Shown one piece after another: positions 19,201 through 28,081 of a stretch of DNA of 48,243 nt. The notes under the pieces were generated by a model, which was not told the origin of the DNA, did no database searches, and saw only the letters and a program-made list of their open reading frames with translations. Source of the DNA: Flavobacteriales bacterium (GTDB lineage Bacteria > Bacteroidota > Bacteroidia > Flavobacteriales_D > Crocinitomicaceae); contig VFKM01000041.1 in the NCBI GenBank assembly GCA_009885545.1, forward strand, positions 1 to 48,243, in the 5' to 3' direction. The position numbers were made by a program, and so were the translations under genes. Every line of letters begins with the position of its first letter. Positions within the stretch are counted from its first letter, which is position 1.

Positions 19201-19414
19201 TGATTTAATCTATTTGCTCACTGATGGGTTCGCTGATCAGTTTGGCGGACCGTTAGGGAAGAAATTAAAGTCTGCACAATTGAAGCAGTACATCGTGTCA
19301 TTGAATAAAATTTCATTTAATGAACAAGAAAAACACTTACATAATTTCTTTGAAACGTGGAAAGGTGATCAAGAGCAAGTTGATGATGTATGTTTAATCG
19401 GAATTGAAGTTTAA
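16211..19414 (+). CDS. Propeller sensor with SpoIIE/PP2C serine phosphatase output
   Basis: A 1067-residue membrane signalling protein starting with GTG, since no ATG precedes the signal peptide. After the signal peptide (about 10-33) come reg_prop propeller strands (DKDGYIWFATQSG, TLWVLTPSG and NIWVGSFNAGL; about 40-630), a Y_Y_Y-like domain (about 660-745), a membrane helix (about 755-775) and a coiled coil. A SpoIIE-type PP2C phosphatase domain follows (about 820-1065: MLPSKQ, YYQPKDIVAGDFYW, VADCTGHGVPGAMVS, DGMDISLALFD, LLTDGFADQFGG). The Asp and Gly of the metal-binding motifs are intact. It probably dephosphorylates an anti-sigma-factor antagonist or similar partner in response to a periplasmic signal; no such partner is encoded nearby. 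It overlaps convergent murI by the bases TTAA. Confidence 0.9.
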   Translation: MNKNKNLKIIVKDRFVIKVCLFLFLLVSFKGTTQKYNILNFSTRDGLQSEIVNDVFQDKDGYIWFATQSGISQYNGQEFTEFAPLKILSGVDAVSVVQDKKGRICIGTNTNGLFIYDYKNTINFKKGKGLSTDVIRKLFLDKTGTLWVLTPSGVYKLINDKLIEFNDPNKIFKSGVLSMTQTENGDYWFGTQGNGLVQYSAKKFSYFNLNDGIQDDYIFSLGAFGDSVLLGTTNQGVLVGFESKFSKLLIKEIENAWISCIIPNKQELNIISSNGLFVLRQNGSYSKITDKNGLTSNDLYNGYFDREKNLWLASGNGVSCLKKEEIISLDKESGLSNEKITCLAHLIDGRIIAGTYGYGLNIINNNGEVTKQILPKELINVKITTICEIPERNELWIGTEQSNFGIIILNTKDNKFNVKRIISKIRNVYLQTVTKIEKDKDKNIWVGSFNAGLFKLSAKDTIQYSSRNLLPSNEVYTFLIDVHGNPWVSIYQKGLYRFTGKSFVAVYDAKKLNDKFILSLEEDNKGAIYIGTKSHGLIIYNNEKFDQLSKKEGLISNSIQAIKWHLGELWVGTERGINLLKRRGEGKYYIITYDERSGLVNMEIQQNAILFSNNALWTGSGTGLSCIKRSDKSQRYLKPYIELKSIQLFYNDVDWKVKSKNNVNKRGIPKSLELKYTENHLTFKFCALTTSSVFYSYYLEGEESNWVPLSDKTEVTYSKLNSGNYVFHVKSVDNFGVESEVLSIPIVINSPIWERLWFRIAVILLVIILIGLFIRLRERNYRERQRVLETMVQERTKEVVDASNKIDQQIKLVELKNKEILDSITYAKRIQTAMLPSKQLLQTEFNEIFVYYQPKDIVAGDFYWFDKIGNKKLIAVADCTGHGVPGAMVSVVCNNALNRSIREYGMYEPAKLLNKTRELILSEFSKNLDDMKDGMDISLALFDPESYILEWAGANNPIWILKKNSQEITEIKGDKQPIGVHINNNKYTNHSVQLEKGDLIYLLTDGFADQFGGPLGKKLKSAQLKQYIVSLNKISFNEQEKHLHNFFETWKGDQEQVDDVCLIGIEV

Positions 19415-20244
19415 AGTTTGATGTGTTCAGAACGAACTTTCTTCCCAAAAAATAATGTGGCTTTTCTATCAAAATCAAGAGAATTTTCAGTTGTTAAGAA
19501 ATGAATTTCACCATTTTTTGAGCAAGATTTCTCAAGCTGATTGTGCCTTTTTAAATAATCGCTAAGTTTTTCTGCTACAATTTTTCCTTGTGAAATAATT
19601 TCAATAGTTGAGGGTACAATTGTTTCAATATACTCCTTTAAAATAGGGTAGTGAGTACAGGCTAAAACGATTACATCAATTTTCGGATCTTTCTTCAATA
19701 ATAGTTGCAGATCTTCTTGAATGAATAATTTTCCTGCTACGGATAAGTGTTCATTGTTTTCAATTAGAGGAACCCACATTGGGCAGGCATGTTGAACTAC
19801 CACAGTTGTTGGAGAAAATTTCTTTAGTTCAATTACATAAGATTCTGATTTGACAGTTCCTTCAGTAGCTAGTATTCCAATATGCCCCGTTTTTGTCAAA
19901 CCACCAATAACTTCCGTGCTTGGTCGAATAACTCCTAGAACACGTTTATTATCGTCAATTTTTGGAAGGTCATTTTGCTGAATTGTTCTTAAGGCTTTTG
20001 CTGATGAAGTATTGCATGCAATAACAACAAGTTCACACCCTCTTGAGAAAAGCTCTTTAACAGCTTCTAAAGTGTATTCATAGACAACATCAAAGGATCT
20101 TGTTCCGTAAGGCGCTCGTGCATTGTCGCCGAGATATAAATAGTCATATTCTGGCAACTGTTTAACAATTTCAGATAAAACCGTTAATCCACCGTAGCCA
20201 GAATCGAAAACACCAATTGGACCTTTTTTATTCATTGAATTCAA
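19411..20244 (-). CDS. murI: Glutamate racemase
   Basis: A 277-residue enzyme making D-glutamate for peptidoglycan. It has GVFDSGYGGLTVL at the N-terminus with the conserved Asp and Ser, YLGDNARAPYGTRS, and both catalytic cysteines: C77 in VIACNTSSA and C196 in VLACTHYP. The length is normal. An alternative start at 20235 would remove three residues. It is the last gene of the envelope operon uppS-bamA-ompH-ompH-murI, although a hairpin terminator lies between it and the preceding ompH gene, suggesting it may be partly insulated from the upstream transcript or... driven from its own start. This placement is typical of the phylum. Confidence 0.95.
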   Translation of the reverse strand: MNSMNKKGPIGVFDSGYGGLTVLSEIVKQLPEYDYLYLGDNARAPYGTRSFDVVYEYTLEAVKELFSRGCELVVIACNTSSAKALRTIQQNDLPKIDDNKRVLGVIRPSTEVIGGLTKTGHIGILATEGTVKSESYVIELKKFSPTTVVVQHACPMWVPLIENNEHLSVAGKLFIQEDLQLLLKKDPKIDVIVLACTHYPILKEYIETIVPSTIEIISQGKIVAEKLSDYLKRHNQLEKSCSKNGEIHFLTTENSLDFDRKATLFFGKKVRSEHIKL

Positions 20245-20254
20245 AACTACAAAA

Positions 20255-20284
20255 AAAGGGTAACCAAATGAATGATTACCCTTT
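20255..20284 (-). terminator. Terminator (minus strand) between ompH and murI
   Basis: AAAGGGTAA (20255-20263) and TTACCCTTT (20276-20284) form a 9-bp stem with a 12-nt loop. On the minus strand the 3' arm runs into seven T bases. It lies after the second ompH gene, so only part of the transcription would continue into murI. Confidence 0.8.
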
Positions 20285-20301
20285 AAACTAGTTTGATTTT
20301 A

Positions 20302-20817
20302 TTATTTTTTTAATGCTTCTGCATCTAAACGCAACAATTCAATAATTACTTCTGCCGTAATATCAGTTCCACCTTTGAAATACAATGTAACAGATTCGTC
20401 AATCACATAATTTAATTTTCTGCGGTCAGAAACAATCTCAACTGCTTTTTGAACACGTTCTAAGATTGGTTTGTTTAATTCTTGACTGTAGATTTGCATT
20501 TCTTGATTTAATGAAGTCTCACGGTCTTGAATACCTTGTTGTTTTTTCATCAATTTCTCCTCTTCAAATTTGATTAATGTAGGAGACATACTTGGACGAT
20601 CTTTTTCGTATTTTGCTAAAGCAGCATTGAAATCAGCTTCCATTTCTTGTAATTCTTTAATCCCATTAGCTTCGAATTCTTTTAATTGGTTCATCGCATC
20701 TTTTCTAGATTGCAATGTATCCAATAATTTTTGAGAATTAACATGTGCAACTTTAGACTGCGCCATCACAGTTCCCATACTAAACATTACCACTAGGGCT
20801 AACAATAACTTTTTCAT
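20302..20817 (-). CDS. OmpH/Skp family periplasmic chaperone (second copy)
   Basis: A 171-residue periplasmic protein. The signal peptide KKLLLALVVMFSMGTVMAQ is followed by the OmpH pattern KVAHVNSQKLLDTLQSRKDA, a long charged coiled coil (about 40-120) and a compact C-terminal part with LNYVIDES. Skp-like proteins form trimers that hold unfolded outer-membrane proteins. It lies 23 nt downstream of a second ompH gene and follows bamA, consistent with a role in barrel delivery. Confidence 0.9.
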   Translation of the reverse strand: MKKLLLALVVMFSMGTVMAQSKVAHVNSQKLLDTLQSRKDAMNQLKEFEANGIKELQEMEADFNAALAKYEKDRPSMSPTLIKFEEEKLMKKQQGIQDRETSLNQEMQIYSQELNKPILERVQKAVEIVSDRRKLNYVIDESVTLYFKGGTDITAEVIIELLRLDAEALKK

Positions 20818-20840
20818 TCTTCTTTTTTATTTTTTGTTAA

Positions 20841-21356
20841 TTATTTACCAGTAATTCCCATTTCTTTCAAAACTTCATCGCTGATATCGTATTTGACGTC
20901 TGCATAAATCAAATTACTTTGGTTGGCTTTATCAAAAACAAAACTGTAATTTCTCTTTGAGGCTACTTTTTGCATTGCATCGTAAACTCTATCTTGAATT
21001 GGCTTAATTAATTCCTGTCTTTTTTGGAAGTAATCTCCACCAACACCAAATCTTAACTTTTGCATTTCCATTGCTTCTGTTTCCAGTTTAACAATTTCTT
21101 CTTTACGTTTTGTTTTTTCTTCATTTGGTAAAAGAACCTCTTCCCGTGCAAAATTGTCTTTTTTTAATTTTAAGACTTCATAACGCTCTTCAATTTCTTT
21201 TGTCCATCTATCCGCCAATTTATCTAATTTGTCTTTCGCTTCTTTATACTCCGGCACGCTAGCCAAAATAAAATCAGAATCGATATACGCATACTTTTGA
21301 CCGAAGACAAATGCTGTGCCAAAGATAAAAACGAATGCAAATAATAGCTTTTTCAT
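20841..21356 (-). CDS. OmpH/Skp family periplasmic chaperone (first copy)
   Basis: A 171-residue Skp-like chaperone. It has a signal peptide (KKLLFAFVFIFGTAFVFGQ), then KYAYIDSDFILASVPEYKEA, a long coiled coil rich in Lys and Glu (about 40-125) and the terminal RNYSFVFDKANQSNLIYAD block. It is the same length as the next gene but clearly diverged from it, so this is an old duplication and not a recent copy. It sits 56 nt downstream of bamA in the same operon. Confidence 0.9.
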   Translation of the reverse strand: MKKLLFAFVFIFGTAFVFGQKYAYIDSDFILASVPEYKEAKDKLDKLADRWTKEIEERYEVLKLKKDNFAREEVLLPNEEKTKRKEEIVKLETEAMEMQKLRFGVGGDYFQKRQELIKPIQDRVYDAMQKVASKRNYSFVFDKANQSNLIYADVKYDISDEVLKEMGITGK

Positions 21357-21412
21357 AATATAAATTTGAAGCCGAACGCCAAAACTAGTTATTTTATTGT
21401 ATTTGACAATGA

Positions 21413-23992
21413 TTAAAGTTCCCCAAGGTTCATACCTATTGTAAAACTCAATTTAGGATAAAACCCTTTTTGGTCAATTGATTGGTCAGAAGCCCCTCCA
21501 AAACCAGAAGACCAATAATCCAATTTGTCAAAACCAAAACCGTAATCTAAACCAAGCATTCCGAACATAGGTAAAAACACTCTGATACCAACACCAGCAG
21601 ATCTTTTCACATTAAAAGGGTTGAACTTATCAATTGAAGGAAACGTATTCCCTGCTTCTGCAAATACCAAGGCATAGAAAGTTGCTGAAGGATTCAATGA
21701 AATCGGGTAACGTAATTCAAGTGTGTATTTAGCAATAATTGGATCACCTGAGGCAGATGATACTGAATTATCTTCATAACCTCGAAGCGCAATAATCTCT
21801 CTACCTCCAAGTTGATTTACTCCAGATAAACCACTTCCTCCAAGTGCAAAACGATCAAATGGTGTAATTCCTTTTGATTTGGTAAATGCACCCATTACTG
21901 AGAATCCAAATCGTGGTCTTAAGATAAGTTTTTTGTCTGCAGTCAAAGGCAGAAACCATTCTCCTGTAAATTTGAGCTTATAATATTCAAGGTATTTATA
22001 ACGTTCTTGTGCTGAAATTCCTGAATAATCTGTCGTTTTATCAAAATATGAATAAGGTACAGTCGATTTTGCAGAGAACATCAAATTTGAACCACTTTGA
22101 GGATAGATTGGCGCACTTACCGAACTTCTTTGTAAAACATATTTAAGAGCAATATCATTAGCATATCCATTCGTGAAAATAGGAAAACGTGCATCATCTC
22201 TTACATCATAATACTGATAACTCAATTCATAATAAGCTGTAAAATAGTCATCTGGCCATTTTTTACGTCTGCCCAAACCAAGCCCCATTCCTGTAATCGA
22301 AATTCCAGTGTATAGTTCATTCGTTGGTAAATAACCATTCCCTAATGCGGTATGGTTAACCCAATACGACAATGAGTTTGGTTTTTTACCCCCTAACCAC
22401 GGTTCAGTGAATGAAAAATTATAACCTTGGTAATAACGCCCATTAGTTTGTGCTCTAATTGAAAGTTTTTGTCCATCACCTCCTGGAAGTGGAGACCAAG
22501 AACCTTTTTTAAAGATATTTTTAGTAGAAAAATTATTAAATGTTAAGCCTAAAGTTCCTATAATTCTACCATTTCCTGTTGGTCCAGCCCCTCCATATCC
22601 ACCAGACAATTCAATCTGATCAGAAGATTTTTCTTCAACTACATATTCAATATCAACTGTTCCATCCTCTGGGTTTGGCATCGGATTAACTTGAAATCCT
22701 TGCTCATTGAAAAACCCAAGTTGAGCTAAGTCACGTTGCGTACGAATTATGTCGTTTCTATTAAATAAATCACCAGGTTTCGTGCGTATTTCTCTCCGAA
22801 TTACATATTCATTGGTTTTTGTGTTACCTGTAATAATTATTCGTTTGACACGCGCTTCTTTTCCTTCAATTATGCGCATTTGATAATTAATGTAATTACC
22901 ATTAACGTTAGTTTCAACTGGAATTATTTGAAAGAATAAATAACCTCTGTCCATATATAAAGAGGAAATGTCTCGCCCATCTTGACTCATATTTAAACGT
23001 TCATTTAAAAGTGTTTTATTATATACATCACCGAATTTTATTCCAAGAATTGTATCTAAATAAGAAGAACGGAACTTAGTATTTCCTATCCATTCAATAT
23101 CACCAAAGTAGTACTTACTTCCCTCGTCTATTGTAATGTCAATAATTAGATTTTTAGCATTTGACTGATACACAGTGTCAAATTTCACATAAGCATCTCG
23201 TAATCCAATTGAATTGAATTTATCCAACATTGCCAATTTATCTTTTTCGTATGAACTCTCAGTGAATTTGGATCTTTTGAAAAATCTCCAAAGTTTTTTT
23301 TCTTTGGTTTCTTTCATTGCCATAGTGAGCTTCCATTTTGGAATACTTGCAACACCATCAATGTTTAATTCTTTAATACCTATTTTTTTGCCCTTCTTTA
23401 TATCAATTAAAAATATTTCGGAATTATTCATTAATGTGTCAACAATTCTGTTTATTTTGACTCCAACTGAATAATGTCCTTTTTCTCTAAAGTATCCTTT
23501 TATTTGATTTTCTGTTTGGTATATTAAATTTTCTGTGATGGTTTTACCAGAATACAAAGCGATTTCTTCACGTACTTTGTCTGCTTCACGTTTATTTACT
23601 CCCTTAAACTTGAAACGCGATAATTTCGCTCTTGGAACAACTTTGATCGTTAAATATATTACACCTGCAATCTCTTTGTCAGCTATTATCTCCACATCAG
23701 AAAATAAGCCTTCTGCCCAGAGATTCTTTATGGCCTTTGATATTTTTTCTCCTGGAATATAAATTGTTTGTCCTTGTTTTAATCCGGCAATTAATTTTAT
23801 AGCTTGATGATCAAAGTTATCGGCACCTTCGACTTTGATAGGCCCGACTTCATATTCTTTCGGCTTTTTAAAATCAATGTCAAGTCCACCCGCTGTCATC
23901 GAACCAGAAAGGGTGTCTGTAAATACAATTTGTCCAAATGCATTCAAAAATGAAAGTGAACATAATAGTAGGAAAAGTATTTTCAATTTCAT
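21413..23992 (-). CDS. bamA: Outer membrane protein assembly factor BamA
   Basis: An 859-residue Omp85 protein, the central insertase for outer-membrane beta barrels. After the signal peptide (about 1-20) come five POTRA domains (about 50-470). These are recognisable by repeats such as GPIKVEGADNFDHQAI, KFKGVNKREADKVREE, IGDIEW-like YFGDIEWIGNTKF, and KRIIITGNTKTNEYVIRREI. A 16-strand barrel follows, with the conserved loop-6 motif in ALRGYEDNSV (about residue 740). The chain ends in a beta strand (LSFTIGMNLGEL). The length is typical for Bacteroidota BamA. It is preceded by uppS (4 nt gap) and followed by two ompH genes. Confidence 0.95.
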   Translation of the reverse strand: MKLKILFLLLCSLSFLNAFGQIVFTDTLSGSMTAGGLDIDFKKPKEYEVGPIKVEGADNFDHQAIKLIAGLKQGQTIYIPGEKISKAIKNLWAEGLFSDVEIIADKEIAGVIYLTIKVVPRAKLSRFKFKGVNKREADKVREEIALYSGKTITENLIYQTENQIKGYFREKGHYSVGVKINRIVDTLMNNSEIFLIDIKKGKKIGIKELNIDGVASIPKWKLTMAMKETKEKKLWRFFKRSKFTESSYEKDKLAMLDKFNSIGLRDAYVKFDTVYQSNAKNLIIDITIDEGSKYYFGDIEWIGNTKFRSSYLDTILGIKFGDVYNKTLLNERLNMSQDGRDISSLYMDRGYLFFQIIPVETNVNGNYINYQMRIIEGKEARVKRIIITGNTKTNEYVIRREIRTKPGDLFNRNDIIRTQRDLAQLGFFNEQGFQVNPMPNPEDGTVDIEYVVEEKSSDQIELSGGYGGAGPTGNGRIIGTLGLTFNNFSTKNIFKKGSWSPLPGGDGQKLSIRAQTNGRYYQGYNFSFTEPWLGGKKPNSLSYWVNHTALGNGYLPTNELYTGISITGMGLGLGRRKKWPDDYFTAYYELSYQYYDVRDDARFPIFTNGYANDIALKYVLQRSSVSAPIYPQSGSNLMFSAKSTVPYSYFDKTTDYSGISAQERYKYLEYYKLKFTGEWFLPLTADKKLILRPRFGFSVMGAFTKSKGITPFDRFALGGSGLSGVNQLGGREIIALRGYEDNSVSSASGDPIIAKYTLELRYPISLNPSATFYALVFAEAGNTFPSIDKFNPFNVKRSAGVGIRVFLPMFGMLGLDYGFGFDKLDYWSSGFGGASDQSIDQKGFYPKLSFTIGMNLGEL

Positions 23993-23996
23993 GGGG

Positions 23997-24737
23997 TTAA
24001 GTTAGTTGTTCCGAAACCATTCCAAATCTTCGTTCACGGGATTGAAAGTCTAAAACTGCTTTATATAAATCGTCTCTTTTAAAGTCTGGCCATAATACTT
24101 CCGTGAAATGAAATTCGGTATAAGCTATTTGCCATAAAAGGAAGTTGCTTATTCTGTGTTCGCCACTCGTTCGTATTAACAATTCTGGATCAGGGATGTC
24201 TTTCGTATTTAAATAGTTGCCAATTAACTCTGAATTGATTACATCTACTTCTAAATTAGATGATTTTACATCTAAAGCTATTTTTTTAATAGCATCAATA
24301 ATTTCCCATCGAGCACTATAATTTAATGCAAGAACTAAGTTAATATCACTGTTGTTTTTAGTAAGTTCAATTGATTCTTGCAATTCATTTTGACATGCCT
24401 GAGGTAAACCTTCTATATTCCCTATAGTCAATAATCGAACTCCAGTATCAGACAATTCTTTGATTTCATTTGCCAAAGATTTTACTAAAAGATCCATTAA
24501 TCCATCAACTTCTTCTTTTGGGCGATTCCAGTTTTCAGTGGAAAATGCGTAAAGTGTCAGATATTGAATTTTTAATTCCTTAGCCGCTTTTAATGTTTCT
24601 CGAATAGATTCTACTCCAAAATTATGACCATACAACCGCAGATGCCCTTGCTTTTGGGCCCAACGTCCGTTACCATCCATGATGATTGCAACATGCTTTG
24701 GTGTTTTAGTAAGATCTATTTTAGATAAATAATCCAT
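23997..24737 (-). CDS. uppS: Undecaprenyl diphosphate synthase
   Basis: A 246-residue cis-prenyltransferase that makes the C55 lipid carrier for peptidoglycan and surface glycans. Visible motifs are VAIIMDGNGRWAQKQG with the catalytic D21, LTLYAFSTENWNRP, ALNYSARWEI, and the C-terminal LLIRTSGEHRISNFLLWQ. The normal GEQR appears here as GEHR. It is the first gene of the envelope operon. Its ATG lies only 3 nt after a perfect TAAATTTG -7 box, so the mRNA may have almost no leader. Confidence 0.95.
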   Translation of the reverse strand: MDYLSKIDLTKTPKHVAIIMDGNGRWAQKQGHLRLYGHNFGVESIRETLKAAKELKIQYLTLYAFSTENWNRPKEEVDGLMDLLVKSLANEIKELSDTGVRLLTIGNIEGLPQACQNELQESIELTKNNSDINLVLALNYSARWEIIDAIKKIALDVKSSNLEVDVINSELIGNYLNTKDIPDPELLIRTSGEHRISNFLLWQIAYTEFHFTEVLWPDFKRDDLYKAVLDFQSRERRFGMVSEQLT

Positions 24738-24740
24738 TCA

Positions 24741-24771
24741 CAAATTTAGAATTAACAACGAAAATAATCAA
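24741..24771 (-). promoter_or_regulatory. Bacteroidota-type promoter of uppS operon
   Basis: On the minus strand, TTG (24769-24771) is followed after 20 nt by TAAATTTG (24741-24748), matching the phylum consensus TTG / TAnnTTTG. The ATG of uppS begins 3 nt after the box. Confidence 0.65.
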
Positions 24772-24825
24772 TCAATCGTATATTTTGCAGTTCTCTGACA
24801 ATGCTTAACATACCTTAACAAAAAA

Positions 24826-24851
24826 GAGGGACATGGTAAACCAAATCCCTC
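24826..24851 (-). terminator. Terminator of the atpD-atpC operon
   Basis: GAGGGA (24826-24831) pairs with TCCCTC (24846-24851), with an inner TGG/CCA extension. On the minus strand the hairpin is followed by TTTTTT, about 20 nt after the atpC stop. Confidence 0.85.
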
Positions 24852-24873
24852 CGTATAATAAGGTGTAAATTTT

Positions 24874-25164
24874 TTATTCGGCAAGAACAATTATTTTATT
24901 GTTTAAAAGTTCTACAACTCCCCCTTTAATTGACACTCGAATCACTTTTGAATTAGAAGAATCGTCAATAATTAAATTACTTGAAGATTCTGTTCTTTCA
25001 AATGGTGAAGTCAAATCAATTTTTACCTCACCTTGACTAAGTCCAGAGATAATAGGAGCATGTCCATTTAAAACCTGAAATAATCCATCTAATCCAGGAA
25101 GAAGAACTGCGTCTACTTCTCCAGTAAATATTTTTGATTCAGGTGTTATTATTTCCAACTGCAT
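24874..25164 (-). CDS. atpC: ATP synthase F1 epsilon subunit
   Basis: A 96-residue protein consisting of the beta-sandwich part of the epsilon subunit (LEIITPESKIFTGEVDAVLLPG, then LNGHAPIISGLSQGEVKI). The C-terminal helical hairpin of E. coli epsilon is missing, as is usual for the short epsilon of this phylum, so the inhibitory helix mechanism should not operate. It follows atpD by 42 nt and is the last gene before a terminator. The other F1Fo genes are not in the window. Confidence 0.92.
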   Translation of the reverse strand: MQLEIITPESKIFTGEVDAVLLPGLDGLFQVLNGHAPIISGLSQGEVKIDLTSPFERTESSSNLIIDDSSNSKVIRVSIKGGVVELLNNKIIVLAE

Positions 25165-25206
25165 ATTTTTCGATTTAGTGTTGAAGTAGACTTCTTAATT
25201 CGTTGA

Positions 25207-26715
<1,509 letters not shown>

Positions 26716-26744
26716 CTAGGCCTCTTTTTATGTTGAATATTATT

Positions 26745-26765
26745 CATAATGGCGTGACCATTATG
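26745..26765 (-). promoter_or_regulatory. Perfect inverted repeat in the atpD leader
   Basis: CATAATGG (26745-26752) and CCATTATG (26758-26765) are exact reverse complements with a 5-nt spacer. The expected transcription start (about 26772) places this hairpin within the first 10-30 nt of the mRNA. It could protect the 5' end, sense translation or be an operator; there is no T-run, so it is not a terminator. Confidence 0.6.
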
Positions 26766-26778
26766 CTGAATTTTGGCG

Positions 26779-26809
26779 CAAAGTTACACCAATTATTTCA
26801 AGTGACAAT
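26779..26809 (-). promoter_or_regulatory. Bacteroidota-type promoter of atpD-atpC
   Basis: On the minus strand, ATTG (26806-26809) is followed after 19 nt by TAACTTTG (26779-26786), a perfect match to TTG-N19-TAnnTTTG. The predicted transcript has a leader of about 55-60 nt before the atpD ATG. Confidence 0.75.
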
Positions 26810-26854
26810 GTTCAATAGAGATATTTTTAATGTTTCTCAACAAAAAAATCGGAA

Positions 26855-28078
26855 TTAAAAATTCAGATGACTGAGATTTTTTTTAATGAGAAATCGCACA
26901 GGTAAATAAGAAAACAAAAAACTCAAGATTGATACTAAAAATAGGATTAAAACACCATCAGAAATTGACGTGTTAATTGGAAAAGCTTCTCCACCAGAGT
27001 TAGGCATTGTGAGAAGAGAGGTTTTAATTTGCACTAAACAAATACTATACCCCAAGACGAGGCCAATTAATATTCCTTTTCCAGAAATAAGCAATCCTTC
27101 AAAAAAGAAAATATTGAAGATGGTTTTTTTGTTTGCACCAAAACTAATCATAGTTTGAATGTTATCCTTTTTCTCAATAAATAGCATTGTTAAAGAGGCA
27201 ATCAAATTAAACGCGGCTAAAATAAAAATAAAAAGCAGTATGATTAAAACAATTATTTTTTCTGATTTACTTGTTTTAAATATCAATTCATTTTTTTCAT
27301 AATTGGTCTTAACACTAAAGTTTTCTCCAAGTAATTCAGAAAGTTGTGCTTTAACATCTTCATTATTATAAGAAGAATCAACATCTACATATACTGCAGT
27401 AATATCGTTTTGGTAATTAAGAATCTCTTTTGCCGTTTCAATAGATATTACAAGTTTGTCTGCATTAACTTCTCTATTGAAATTCATTCTCCCTGAAATG
27501 TCAATGAGTTTTGTGTTAAATGGATTTGATCCAATTCGAATTTTAGAGTCTCGTTTGGGGACATATAAAATTACTTGTTCATACCCAATGTTTTCAGGAA
27601 TGAAACCACCCAAATTATCTAATAATGTTGCTCCTATTAATCCAAAATCGTGTTTATTCTTTTTAAGAATTGGTTTCCCATCAACCATATGGATCGCCAT
27701 TTTTGAAATTTTCAAGAATGAACTATCAACTCCAACCAAAGATGCGTTAACAAATTTCTTTTCGTGTTTTATTACAACAATTTCTTCAATCGCTTTTGTG
27801 TAGTTCGCAATTCCTTCGGTTTTTTTAATCGTATTATAATCAATTAAGTCTTCTGGAAAGGTTTTTCCAATTGTAGATCTTATAGTTATATCTGTATCAA
27901 AATCAGAATATAATTTCTCAATCATTGATTCTATTCCATTGAAAGCAGATAGAAGAATAATTAACGAAGCGGTAATAACTGAAATCCCTACAACAGAAAT
28001 CCGAGTGATTAGGTTAATCACATTTTTCTTTCGTTTGGCTGAAAGATATCGTCTCGCTATATAATATGAAAGGTTGAT
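26855..28078 (-). CDS. FtsX-family ABC permease, LolC/LolE-like
   Basis: A four-helix FtsX/MacB-type permease of about 407 residues. The first membrane helix is ISVVGISVITASLIILLSAF, followed by a periplasmic domain. Three helices then lie near the C-terminus (VLIILLFIFILAAFNLIASL, ISGKGILIGLVLGYSICLVQ, LILFLVSILSFLFSYLPV). These proteins extract lipoproteins from the inner membrane with a LolD ATPase. Start choice: a GTG at 28021 would cut off the conserved N-terminus. In the same frame upstream the sequence reads INLSYYIARRYLSAKR, matching the usual family opening MNLSYFIAKRYLF, back to an ATC at 28076-28078. The preceding codons are CCA and the rbfA TAA stop. I therefore place the start at ATC, with GTG 28021 as the conventional alternative. 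Confidence 0.82.
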   Translation of the reverse strand: MNLSYYIARRYLSAKRKKNVINLITRISVVGISVITASLIILLSAFNGIESMIEKLYSDFDTDITIRSTIGKTFPEDLIDYNTIKKTEGIANYTKAIEEIVVIKHEKKFVNASLVGVDSSFLKISKMAIHMVDGKPILKKNKHDFGLIGATLLDNLGGFIPENIGYEQVILYVPKRDSKIRIGSNPFNTKLIDISGRMNFNREVNADKLVISIETAKEILNYQNDITAVYVDVDSSYNNEDVKAQLSELLGENFSVKTNYEKNELIFKTSKSEKIIVLIILLFIFILAAFNLIASLTMLFIEKKDNIQTMISFGANKKTIFNIFFFEGLLISGKGILIGLVLGYSICLVQIKTSLLTMPNSGGEAFPINTSISDGVLILFLVSILSFLFSYLPVRFLIKKNLSHLNF

Positions 28079-28081
28079 TGG

